The notes beneath the pieces are model-generated. The model had not been told where the DNA came from. It saw only the letters and a list, made by a program, of their open reading frames with translations, and did not search any database. Position numbers and translations under genes: made by a program. Source: JAHEKD01 sp965215945 (GTDB lineage: Bacteria; Pseudomonadota; Gammaproteobacteria; Arenicellales; JAHEKD01). From it: 64,000 bases of DNA. The DNA is taken from positions 1-64,000 of the forward strand of contig CBDCFC010000046.1 in assembly GCA_965215945.1 (NCBI GenBank), given 5' to 3'. This document shows, in pieces, positions 35,062 through 43,490 of this stretch (positions are counted from its first letter, which is position 1; every line of letters starts with the position of its first letter).

Positions 35062-36368
35062 TTAAACAGTCTTTTGACAGCCCTGAATCCAGCGTCCAAA
35101 TCAGCTCTGAGATCATGAAAATCCTCAAGACCCATTGAAAGTCGGATCAGTCCAGGCGAAATACCAGCCTTGAGTAAATCTTCTTCGCTCATACGGCTGT
35201 GAGTAGTTGTAGCAGGATGCAAAACTAACGATTTGGCATCTCCAATATTGGCCAGATGCGAGAATAGACTCATGTTCTCAATCAAAGTGCGACCGGCTTG
35301 GCGGCCGCCTTTTAGTTCAAAACTCAATACGGCACCTGCCCCTTTGGGGAATAGTTTTTTGACCAGCTTGTGTTGAGGATGTCCTTTTAAATAAGGGTGA
35401 AATATTTTTTCTACCAGCGGGTTTTCATTTAAGTAATCAATCACAGCATGTGTGTTTTCAATATGTTTTTGCATGCGCAGCGATAATGTTTCTATACCTT
35501 GCATTATTAAAAATGCCGAATGGGGGCTTAAGCAGGCACCAAAGTCGCGCAAGCCTTCACGTCTAGCCCTTAGGATAAATGCGGCCGGGCCGAATTCCTC
35601 AGCAAAATTCAATCCATGAAAACCAACGTAAGGTTCGCTTAAGGATGGAAATTTGCCGGATGCTTGCCAATCAAACTTGCCACTATCAACCAACAAACCG
35701 CCAATAACAGTACCGTGACCGGCTAAAAATTTAGTCGCTGAGTGCATAATCAAATCGGCACCGAGATCAAATGGTTTGCACAAATAGGGCGTGGTTACGG
35801 TGGAATCAATCAGCAACGGCAAATTGTTTTTATGCGCAATTTTTGCCAATGCCGGAATATCGGTGACATCCATACTTGGATTGGCGACAGTTTCGGCAAA
35901 TAGTAAGCGGGTATTTGGCTTGATGGCTTTCTCGTATTCTTTTGGCACAGTTGGATCGACAAAGGTAGTTTCAATGCCAAAACGGCGCATGGTGTAATCC
36001 AGCAGATTATGACTGCCACCGTAAATAGCCCTGGCTGCAACAATATGTGAGCCGCTTCCCATTAAAGTCGTGATCGCTAAGTGCAGTGCCGCCTGACCAC
36101 TGGCAGTGGCGATGGCTCCGATTCCGCCTTCTAATGCAGCTATACGTTCTTCTAAAGTTGCATTGGTTGGGTTGGAAATACGCGAATAAACATGGCCGGC
36201 ATGCGCCAGATGAAAAAGTGCTGCTGCATGATCACTGTCCTCAAAGCAGAAAGAAGCTGATTGATAGATTGGTGTTGCCCGTGCGCCAGTGGCTTCATCG
36301 GGTTGTTGGCCGGCGTGTAAAGACAAGGTATCAAACCCCGGCTGTTTTGACTTCGAATCTTCACTCAT
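35058..36368 (-). CDS. metY: O-acetylhomoserine sulfhydrylase-type PLP enzyme
   Basis: A 436-residue Cys/Met metabolism PLP enzyme. It is expected to make homocysteine from O-acetylhomoserine and sulfide. FDTLSLHAGQQPDEATGARATPIYQSASFCF at the N-terminus and the length above 420 are typical of MetY rather than MetB or MetZ (under 405). The PLP lysine lies in HSATKFLAGHG, with the cofactor Tyr/Arg in VYSRISNPT. It is first in a three-gene run with the hydrolase and the acyl-CoA synthetase. O-succinylhomoserine or methanethiol as substrate cannot be excluded. Confidence 0.88.
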   Translation of the reverse strand: MSEDSKSKQPGFDTLSLHAGQQPDEATGARATPIYQSASFCFEDSDHAAALFHLAHAGHVYSRISNPTNATLEERIAALEGGIGAIATASGQAALHLAITTLMGSGSHIVAARAIYGGSHNLLDYTMRRFGIETTFVDPTVPKEYEKAIKPNTRLLFAETVANPSMDVTDIPALAKIAHKNNLPLLIDSTVTTPYLCKPFDLGADLIMHSATKFLAGHGTVIGGLLVDSGKFDWQASGKFPSLSEPYVGFHGLNFAEEFGPAAFILRARREGLRDFGACLSPHSAFLIMQGIETLSLRMQKHIENTHAVIDYLNENPLVEKIFHPYLKGHPQHKLVKKLFPKGAGAVLSFELKGGRQAGRTLIENMSLFSHLANIGDAKSLVLHPATTTHSRMSEEDLLKAGISPGLIRLSMGLEDFHDLRADLDAGFRAVKRLFK

Positions 36369-36533
36369 ATCTTCGTTAGATCAATCCTCAAAATACTGAT
36401 TTTGTCTGCGTTTACGTTACTCCTCGAAGGCTAGTGTTTAGAAGATGATTTTTATCAGAGATTCTTTAACTATAAATCTCACAGTAACCTTATCATAAAG
36501 CAATAACTACAAAAACAAGCTTGTAAGTAGATT

Positions 36534-37835
36534 TTACAGATTGGTTGCAGCAGGATTTGGCTTTATTTGACTTTCCAAGTTTTGTTCATGATGTTGTTCT
36601 GATTCTGGATCATAGCGTGGATCGAACTCTAAGCCACCGGGTGAGGCAACGGCATCAGGCATGGCTACGAAAGTCTCTTTTTCCTCAGGTGTTTCCCGCC
36701 GTGGAATTCGGTAGAGAATCATAAATGTGAAAATTGCGACAACTGCTGCGATGTAATAAAACAAACCATTAGCAGCAATGTTTTCCATAAGATAAGCAGA
36801 CAGTGTTGGTCCTACTGCAGCTCCCAAGCCATATGCAAGTACCAGGCCACCACTGGCTTTAACCAGTTCTTCAGGATTCAGATAATCATTCGCATAGGAA
36901 ATGCATAAGGGATAAAGCGTTTGAGTTGTTGCACCGAGCAAGATGGCCGTTACATAGAGCAAATATTCCCCAGGTGACTTGATCAAGATCAATGGAATTG
37001 TTGCCAGTCCCATCATTATGGTAACTACGAGTATCACAATCCGTCGGTCATAAACATCCGATAGTTTTCCAATTGGAAACTGAAAGATCAGACCGCTTAT
37101 CATAAAAAGTGTCATAAAAATTGTGATGGTGCTGATGCCATAACCCAAGTCATTGACGAAAACAGGTGACAGTCCAATGACGGCTCCAATGACCAAACCA
37201 TTGGCAACACATCCGGACATTGCAACCGGCGATATTTTAAATAATTTACTGAGTTTAAAGCTATCAGATTCAACCGGTTCAGGATGAGAGCTACGCGTTA
37301 CTGAAACCGGAATTAGCGCGAGGGCATAAAGCGCTGCCCCAAGCATGAAGAACTCCGTGCTGTTTGGATCGCCAAAGTTAAGTATCAATTGACCAGCAGC
37401 GAAGGCGAAATTGTTAGTCATCATGTATATCGATAATACGGCCCCGCGGTTACTCTTGGATGTTCTTGAATTTAGCCAGCTTTCAACCACCATATACATG
37501 CCGGCAAGACAGAATCCGAGCACTCCTCGCAACAATATCCAAACCCCAATAAACTTAAAAAAAGGAAACATCAGTATTGCACTGGCAGATGCACCACAGA
37601 ATACGGCAAATGCGCGAATATGACCGACTTGGTTAATCAGTTTTGAGCAGGCGATTGAACCTATAATCAAGCCAAAATAAAACGCTGAAGTCTGGTACCC
37701 GATAACTTGCCTGGAAAAGCCTTCTATTTCCATGCGCAGGCTAATGAATGTAGAAAACATACCATAACCCGTCATCATCAAACCGATTGATAAGATTAAT
37801 AAGCTGACGGATTTGAGTATTTCTTGGGTACTCAT
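36534..37835 (-). CDS. MFS transporter (YcaD/UMF-like)
   Basis: A 433-residue major facilitator protein with twelve hydrophobic segments. A frame starting at 37883 would add 16 residues, but MSTQEILKSVSLLILSIGLM places the first span normally, so 37835 is preferred. GCVANGLVIGAVIGLSPVF and FPIGKLSDVYDRR (motif A of the second half) are visible. The overall pattern, with the short motif GYQTSAFYFGLIIGS near the start, recalls YcaD-type transporters. The hydrophilic C-terminal tail (about 50 residues, Pro/Glu-rich) is cytoplasmic. Substrate unknown. Confidence 0.85.
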   Translation of the reverse strand: MSTQEILKSVSLLILSIGLMMTGYGMFSTFISLRMEIEGFSRQVIGYQTSAFYFGLIIGSIACSKLINQVGHIRAFAVFCGASASAILMFPFFKFIGVWILLRGVLGFCLAGMYMVVESWLNSRTSKSNRGAVLSIYMMTNNFAFAAGQLILNFGDPNSTEFFMLGAALYALALIPVSVTRSSHPEPVESDSFKLSKLFKISPVAMSGCVANGLVIGAVIGLSPVFVNDLGYGISTITIFMTLFMISGLIFQFPIGKLSDVYDRRIVILVVTIMMGLATIPLILIKSPGEYLLYVTAILLGATTQTLYPLCISYANDYLNPEELVKASGGLVLAYGLGAAVGPTLSAYLMENIAANGLFYYIAAVVAIFTFMILYRIPRRETPEEKETFVAMPDAVASPGGLEFDPRYDPESEQHHEQNLESQIKPNPAATNL

Positions 37836-37987
37836 ATTTCTAAAATATATAGCGTTATAAACTTGCCAAAACGGCGCGATCATACGCCTAAAAATCGGTT
37901 TTGCAACCGAAATCAGATGTTTTTGTGTGAATTTTTATTAACTTATGAGTATAAGCTAACTAGTTGTTTTACCTAGATAAAAAAGCT

Positions 37988-39232
37988 CTATCCAACAAGC
38001 CTAATCTTTGCCGGTTCCGGTTCAGTTCTAGGTAGTTGGTATTCTTGCCAAAGTGTATCTAAAGCGTCAATAAGGCTGGTTATTGCTTCTTCGGTGTGTA
38101 ATGGTGTGGGGGTGACTCTCAAGCGTTCGCTGCCACGCGGTACGGTTGGATAATTTATCGGTTGAATATAAACGCCAAAACGATCAAGCAGTTCATCGGA
38201 CATCTTCTTGCACAATTCTGCATCACAAACCATGACCGGAATAATATGGCCGTCGTTGGACAAGTGCGGTATGCATTTTTGATCCAATAGATCGCGCACT
38301 TTTTGCACGTTTTCTTTTTGTTTCTGTCGCTCATAGCGAGAATTTTTCAAATGTCTCACGCTTGCCAATGAAGCTGCGGCAATAGCCGGTGGCAGGGCGG
38401 TAGTAAAAATAAACCCGGAAGCAAAACTGCGAACATAATCCACCAGATTGGCTGAACTGGCAATATAACCGCCGATAACGCCATAGGCTTTACCAAGTGT
38501 ACCCTCAATAATGGATACTCTGTCAGTTAGACCCTCGCGTTCTGAAACACCTCCGCCTCGGGGTCCATACATACCTACGGCATGAACTTCATCCAGGTAA
38601 GTCAAGGCATTGAATTCATCGGCAATATCACAAAAATCTGCAATCGGTGAGCAATCGCCTTCCATGGAATAAATCGATTCAAAAGCGATTAATTTGGGCC
38701 TGTCAGAATCATACTGGCTGATTTTTTTCCTTAAATGGACCGGATCGCTATGTCTAAAAATAACCTTCTCGCATTTGCTGTGCCGAATACCTTCGATCAT
38801 TGATGCATGATTGCCTTCATCCGAAAAAACCACGCAATCTTTGATGGTCGCGGCAAGTGTGGAAAGTGTTGCCCAATTTGAGACATATCCTGAGGTAAAC
38901 AACAAAGCGGCTTCTTTTTGATGAAGATCTGCAAGCTCCTGTTCGAGTAATACGTGATAGTGATTAGTGCCGGAAATATTTCGTGTGCCGCCAGCACCGC
39001 TGCCACATTCATCAATAACTTTATGCATAGCGGAAATCACTTCGGGATGTTGACCCATGCCTAAATAGTCATTGGAGCACCAAACAGTTACCGGACTGGA
39101 ATCGTTGTCAGTTTTTATACGATTGGCCTTGGGAAAATGTCCAGCTTCACGCTTTAGATCTGTGAAATAGCGATACCGACCCTCCCGGCGTATTTCATCA
39201 AGTCTGGATTTGAAAAATCTCTCATAGTTCAT
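37988..39232 (-). CDS. hemA: 5-aminolevulinate synthase (C4/Shemin pathway)
   Basis: A 414-residue PLP enzyme that condenses glycine and succinyl-CoA to 5-aminolevulinate, the first haem precursor. ALAS hallmarks are strong: EGRYRYFTDLKREAGHFPKA, then VTVWCSNDYLGMGQHPEVI, GSGAGGTRNISGT, ASMIEGIRHS, LDEVHAVGMYG, GTLGKAYGVIGGYIA with the PLP Lys, and QPINYPTVPRGSERLR. The similarity to Rhodobacter/Rhizobium HemA is close by eye. It is not AONS or KBL. The start at 39232 matches the family; an upstream frame to 39292 is ignored. Gammaproteobacteria normally use glutamyl-tRNA reductase instead. Confidence 0.93.
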   Translation of the reverse strand: MNYERFFKSRLDEIRREGRYRYFTDLKREAGHFPKANRIKTDNDSSPVTVWCSNDYLGMGQHPEVISAMHKVIDECGSGAGGTRNISGTNHYHVLLEQELADLHQKEAALLFTSGYVSNWATLSTLAATIKDCVVFSDEGNHASMIEGIRHSKCEKVIFRHSDPVHLRKKISQYDSDRPKLIAFESIYSMEGDCSPIADFCDIADEFNALTYLDEVHAVGMYGPRGGGVSEREGLTDRVSIIEGTLGKAYGVIGGYIASSANLVDYVRSFASGFIFTTALPPAIAAASLASVRHLKNSRYERQKQKENVQKVRDLLDQKCIPHLSNDGHIIPVMVCDAELCKKMSDELLDRFGVYIQPINYPTVPRGSERLRVTPTPLHTEEAITSLIDALDTLWQEYQLPRTEPEPAKIRLVG

Positions 39233-39369
39233 ACGGAAATTATAGCAGTGATGGTTTATTAGCGTCTTGATATAAATTAAGTATTTAAACAATAATTACT
39301 TACTGCCAAGCTTATTGCTATGAAATAATTACGGCTTTATTTGTTAATTATTTAATAGAATCTAATCAA

Positions 39370-40620
39370 ATGATATCTGCTAGACGATCAGTTGCCATAA
39401 TTGGTGCCGGTATCATCGGTGTGACCACGGCTGCTTATCTTGTTCGTGATGGTTATCATGTGACTCTGTTTGATCATCAGGGTATTGGGGAGAGCACATC
39501 ATCTGGTAATGCAGGGACATTTGCCTATTTTGATGTTTATCCGCTGCCGGAACCCTCAATATTATTGCAGGCGCCTAAGTGGTTTTTCGATCCTCTGGGA
39601 CCATTAGCGATACCTCTGCCTTATGTGCCTAAATTATTACCTTGGTTATCGGGTTTTCTATGGGCCTGCCGGCCAGCACAGGTAAACAAAAGCGTTGAAA
39701 TGATGAAGCAATTAATGCCATTTAGTCGAGAACAAGCTCATGCCTTTTGGCAGGATTGGAATCTATCCGATTACATTGTTCAGCGTAGTGCATTAAGCGT
39801 TCATGAAAGCGAAAATGCCTTTAAGAAAGCAAAATTAAAGTGGAAAGAGTCCATAAAGCAGGATATTGAAGTTGATTTTTTACAAGGGGCAGAAATACAG
39901 AGTCTGGAGCCTGCATTGGATAAACGGTTTAAATACGCGGCTAGAGTAAAAGATTCTCCGATGGTCACCGATCCAAAGGTCTATACAAAGGCGATTGGTG
40001 AAAGAGTGGTTGGAGCGGGAGCAGAACTAATCGAACAAAAAATTGTTCAGATTAATTTAGAGGGTGATAAGGTGGCTTTAACAGGTCAAGCAGGGACACA
40101 CTATAAATTCGAAAAAGTCGTAATAGCGATGGGTTCGTGGTCAAATATGTTGACCAGTCAATTGCAAGACAAATTACCTTTAGATGCTGAGCGTGGCTAT
40201 AACACTACAATACCAAATCCAAATATAAAGCTGGATCATTTTGTTTTATTTCCTGATCATGGTTTTGTTGCTTCGCCATTGTCAAGTGGGCTTAGAATAG
40301 GTGGGGCAAATGAACTCGCCGGCGTTGATTATCCACCTAACTACAAACGTGCCGAGCATCTATTGAATAAAGCCAAGAAATTCCTTCCTGGATTAAATAC
40401 GGATGGTGGCACCCAATGGATGGGACGACGGCCGTCTTTAGCCGACACACAACCGTTAATTGATTATTCAAGTGTTTCAAAAAATGTGGTTTATGCATTC
40501 GGCCATGGCCATTATGGCTTAACCCAATCGGCCGCAACCGGCAAGTTAGTCAGTGAGCTAATTAGTCAACGACCACTTTCGATTAATCTTGATGGACTGA
40601 AGCTGAATAGATTCAAATGA
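39370..40620 (+). CDS. D-amino acid dehydrogenase-like flavoprotein, probably D-hydroxyproline dehydrogenase
   Basis: A 416-residue FAD oxidoreductase of the DadA type. Dinucleotide motif AIIGAGIIGVTTAAYLVRDG; SGNAGTFAYFDVYPLPEP is the DadA-like flavin loop; C-terminal MGRRPSLADTQPLIDYS and GHGHYGLTQSAATGKLV close the FAD site. It overlaps the following hydroxyproline epimerase gene by 4 bases (ATGA), which suggests it oxidises cis-4-hydroxy-D-proline to the pyrroline carboxylate. That substrate is inferred from the neighbour. Confidence 0.87.
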   Translation: MISARRSVAIIGAGIIGVTTAAYLVRDGYHVTLFDHQGIGESTSSGNAGTFAYFDVYPLPEPSILLQAPKWFFDPLGPLAIPLPYVPKLLPWLSGFLWACRPAQVNKSVEMMKQLMPFSREQAHAFWQDWNLSDYIVQRSALSVHESENAFKKAKLKWKESIKQDIEVDFLQGAEIQSLEPALDKRFKYAARVKDSPMVTDPKVYTKAIGERVVGAGAELIEQKIVQINLEGDKVALTGQAGTHYKFEKVVIAMGSWSNMLTSQLQDKLPLDAERGYNTTIPNPNIKLDHFVLFPDHGFVASPLSSGLRIGGANELAGVDYPPNYKRAEHLLNKAKKFLPGLNTDGGTQWMGRRPSLADTQPLIDYSSVSKNVVYAFGHGHYGLTQSAATGKLVSELISQRPLSINLDGLKLNRFK

Positions 40621-41621
40621 GTAAATCAACATTCTTTTGTATAGATGGCCACACTTGCGGTTGCCCGGTCAGGGTTGTCAGCGGTGGCAGTATTCCTGCG
40701 CTTGAGGGTCAAAGCATGAGTGAAAAGCGGCAACATTTTCTTGCTGAGTTTGACTGGATTCGCACAGGCCTTATGTTTGAACCGCGGGGCCATGACATGA
40801 TGTCGGGCAGCATTCTTTACCCTCCAACTCGTGATGATTGTGATGTCGCCATATTATTCATCGAAACATCGGGATGTTTGCCGATGTGTGGCCACGGCAC
40901 TCTCGGAACGGTGACCTTTATTCTTGAGCAAGGCTTAATCAAGCCCTCCCAGGAGGGCGTATTAAAGCTCGATACGCCTGCTGGACGGGTTGATGCTTAT
41001 TATGAAAAGAAAGGTGATTATGTCGAATCAGTTCGTATTAAAAATGTGCCTTCATTCTTGTACAAAACCAACTTGAGTGTTGATATTGAGGCTTTAGGTG
41101 AGGTCAAGGTTGATGTTTCCTATGGTGGGAATTTTTACGCAATTGTTGACTCTCAAGAAAATTTTACCGATCTTGCAGACTTGGGCGCAGATAAAATAAT
41201 TAGCATAAGTCCGGCATTGCGAACTGCGCTGAACGAAAAATACACATTCGAGCATCCTGAAAACCCAACGATTAATAAACTGACGCATATTTTGTGGACT
41301 GGAAAACCAACTTGCCCAGAGGCAACTGCTCGCAATGCTGTGTTTCTAGGAGAAAAAGCGATTGACCGTTCGCCATGTGGAACGGGGACATCGTCACGCA
41401 TGGCGCAGTGGCATACCAAAGGTAAATTAAATATCGGGGATGAATTTGTCCATGAAAGTATTATTGGTAGTTTGTTTCATGGGTGCATCGAAGACACTAC
41501 AAAAGTCGGTGAATACGATGCCATCATTCCATCCATCAAAGGCTGGGCCAGAATCACAGGATTAAATACAATCTTTATTGACGATAGAGATCCTTACTGC
41601 AAAGGTTTTACAGTTAAATAG
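40617..41621 (+). CDS. 4-hydroxyproline 2-epimerase (proline racemase family)
   Basis: A 334-residue enzyme with two catalytic cysteines, Cys91 (PMCGHGT) and Cys254 (DRSPCGTGTSS), so it is a true racemase/epimerase and not a dehydratase, which has Thr at the second position. IDGHTCGCPVRVV and EPRGHDMMSGSILYPP are usual in the trans-4-hydroxy-L-proline 2-epimerases. It would feed cis-4-hydroxy-D-proline to the coupled flavoprotein upstream. The later pathway genes (deaminase, ketoglutarate semialdehyde dehydrogenase) are not here. Its last 8 bases overlap the convergent acetolactate synthase-like gene. Confidence 0.9.
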   Translation: MSKSTFFCIDGHTCGCPVRVVSGGSIPALEGQSMSEKRQHFLAEFDWIRTGLMFEPRGHDMMSGSILYPPTRDDCDVAILFIETSGCLPMCGHGTLGTVTFILEQGLIKPSQEGVLKLDTPAGRVDAYYEKKGDYVESVRIKNVPSFLYKTNLSVDIEALGEVKVDVSYGGNFYAIVDSQENFTDLADLGADKIISISPALRTALNEKYTFEHPENPTINKLTHILWTGKPTCPEATARNAVFLGEKAIDRSPCGTGTSSRMAQWHTKGKLNIGDEFVHESIIGSLFHGCIEDTTKVGEYDAIIPSIKGWARITGLNTIFIDDRDPYCKGFTVK

Positions 41622-43266
41622 GACAGCTGATCTGACCCAATTTTTCAGTCAGAATCATATTTTCCCGATAATCAATCGGTATAACTACAAGGCTCGGTCC
41701 AGTTTCGGAAAAAGCAGCTTCAAGGTTATTTTCCAAATCTATGCTGTTGGAAACATAATGACCATTCCAACCAAAACTTTTTGCAAGTTGTTGCCAGTCA
41801 GGATTGCCGAACGCTAAATCAGTATGTTTACCGAACTCGTTAGCCTGTTTCCAGGCGATTAACCCATAGGCATTATCTTCCCAGACCATGATGACCATAT
41901 TGCTGTTTAATCGTCTGGCGGTTTCCATTTCCTGCACGTTCATCATAAATCCGGCATCACCACAAATGGCCAGGATTCGTTTGTCAGGATAAACCATACT
42001 GGCTGCTATTGCTCCAGGCAGGGCAAAACCCATTGAACAAAAACCGTTGGGAATCAGGCAGGTATTCGGTTGGTGACATTGATAATAACGCGCAATCCAC
42101 ATTTTATGTGCACCGACATCTGACAGTAGAATATCGTCAGCACCCATTACCTTACGCACGTCCCACAGCACTTTTTGTGGTCGTATTAGTCCTTGTGTTT
42201 GATCTTCGGCATGTTCAGCAAAATCTTTTGCCATTTCCTCTCGAGTTGCTTTTTGCTGACTGAAGTCAAAATCAAATTGGCCATGATTTTCCACGCGTTC
42301 ATTTAACATCCATAATGCATGGGCAAGATCACCTACGACCTCGACTGCTGGATGATAGTGTTTATCTATTTCGGCGGGCAAGAAATCAATGTGTATTATT
42401 TTTTTGTCACCATCCGGATTCCACAGTTTTGGATGATACTCGACCATGTCATAACCGATGGTAATGATCAGGTCCGATGCATCTAATGCACAAGAAACCA
42501 AATCCTTGGCGCCAAGCCCGATTGTGTAAAGGCAAGATTCATCATCCATATCGACGCAGCCTTTGCCCATAAATGTGCTGATGACACCAATACCCGTTGT
42601 TTCTGTCAGCATGCGAAGCTGCTTGCTGGCGCGTTTACGAATACAACCGTTACCAGCCAGAATAATCGGCCGTTTTGCTTGTTTGAATCGCTCAAACACT
42701 GCATCCATGATTTTGTCATCCGGGACCGGGCGGCGAAAACGCCTGGGTTCAATGGGTTTGGCATCTGTATCTATTTTGGCAATGTCTTCCGGTAGTTCAA
42801 CCAAGCAAGCGCCTGGTTTTTCCGAGCGTGCCAAACGAACTGCCTTGCGGATGATTTCAGGAATTGTTTGCGGGTGTAATACTGTTTCCGCCCATTTTGT
42901 CACTGGTTCAAACATGGCAACGACATCCATCACCTGATGTGATTCTTTGTGCAATCGTGTTGATGCGCCTTGTCCCGTTAAAACCAGCATAGGGGCCCTG
43001 TCCATATTGGAATCAGCCACTCCAGTAATCAGGTTTGTTGCGCCTGGCCCTAATGTAGCTAAACAACCAGCGGGATGGCCTGTTAAACGACCATATATCT
43101 CGGCCATAAAAGCCGCTCCTTGTTCGTGGCGTGTAAGAATGAATTTAATCTTCTCGGATTGTTCCAGTGACATCATGAAGTCGGCGTTTTCTTCTCCAGG
43201 AACACCAAAAATATATTCAATGCCTTCTTCTTCCAGACATTTAACAAACAAGTCCGAAGCTTTCAT
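41614..43266 (-). CDS. Acetolactate synthase-like ThDP enzyme (catabolic AlsS type)
   Basis: A 550-residue thiamine diphosphate enzyme with the three canonical domains: pyrimidine-binding (FGVPGEENADFM, with Glu in HEQGAAFMAE), central (GNGCIRKRASKQL, partly degenerate FAD-type domain), and diphosphate-binding with the GDAGFMMNVQEMETARRLN metal motif. RAPMLVLTGQGA and HKESHQVMDVV are typical of AlsS/IlvB. No regulatory-subunit gene (ilvN) is adjacent, which supports a catabolic or stand-alone enzyme. Related oxalyl-CoA decarboxylase- or sulfoacetaldehyde acetyltransferase-like activities are possible but less likely. Confidence 0.85.
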   Translation of the reverse strand: MKASDLFVKCLEEEGIEYIFGVPGEENADFMMSLEQSEKIKFILTRHEQGAAFMAEIYGRLTGHPAGCLATLGPGATNLITGVADSNMDRAPMLVLTGQGASTRLHKESHQVMDVVAMFEPVTKWAETVLHPQTIPEIIRKAVRLARSEKPGACLVELPEDIAKIDTDAKPIEPRRFRRPVPDDKIMDAVFERFKQAKRPIILAGNGCIRKRASKQLRMLTETTGIGVISTFMGKGCVDMDDESCLYTIGLGAKDLVSCALDASDLIITIGYDMVEYHPKLWNPDGDKKIIHIDFLPAEIDKHYHPAVEVVGDLAHALWMLNERVENHGQFDFDFSQQKATREEMAKDFAEHAEDQTQGLIRPQKVLWDVRKVMGADDILLSDVGAHKMWIARYYQCHQPNTCLIPNGFCSMGFALPGAIAASMVYPDKRILAICGDAGFMMNVQEMETARRLNSNMVIMVWEDNAYGLIAWKQANEFGKHTDLAFGNPDWQQLAKSFGWNGHYVSNSIDLENNLEAAFSETGPSLVVIPIDYRENMILTEKLGQISCPI

Positions 43267-43401
43267 GACGTGCTCCTCTAAGTTGTTTTAACCGATTAGT
43301 ATAATAGGGAAAGGCTTAGAGGTAGGAAAAAATAAATTAATTGACTCTGTTCTAACGCTTTGAACTTTTACTCGTGTAAAAAACACTATTTGAGAAAATG
43401 A

Positions 43402-43485
43402 TTAAACATTCGAATCAGGAAACTCGTTTTTGCGGTGTTCCATAAAATCAATCAAGACGTTTATTTTGGCCTGTAATGATGGGTG
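43402..43485 (-). pseudogene. 3' relic of a second mttB-family gene
   Basis: Twenty-seven codons plus stop that read HPSLQAKINVLIDFMEHRKN, then EFPDSNV and TAA. The last ten residues match the end of the intact MttB at 44678 (RRKNEFPDSNV), and the stretch before is recognisably related (LIDFMEHRKN against LIELMDRRKN). The two 3' ends also match closely in DNA. The rest of the second copy is absent, replaced by the ClpP-like lipoprotein gene that begins right next to it. Confidence 0.8.
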
Positions 43486-43490
43486 AAATA

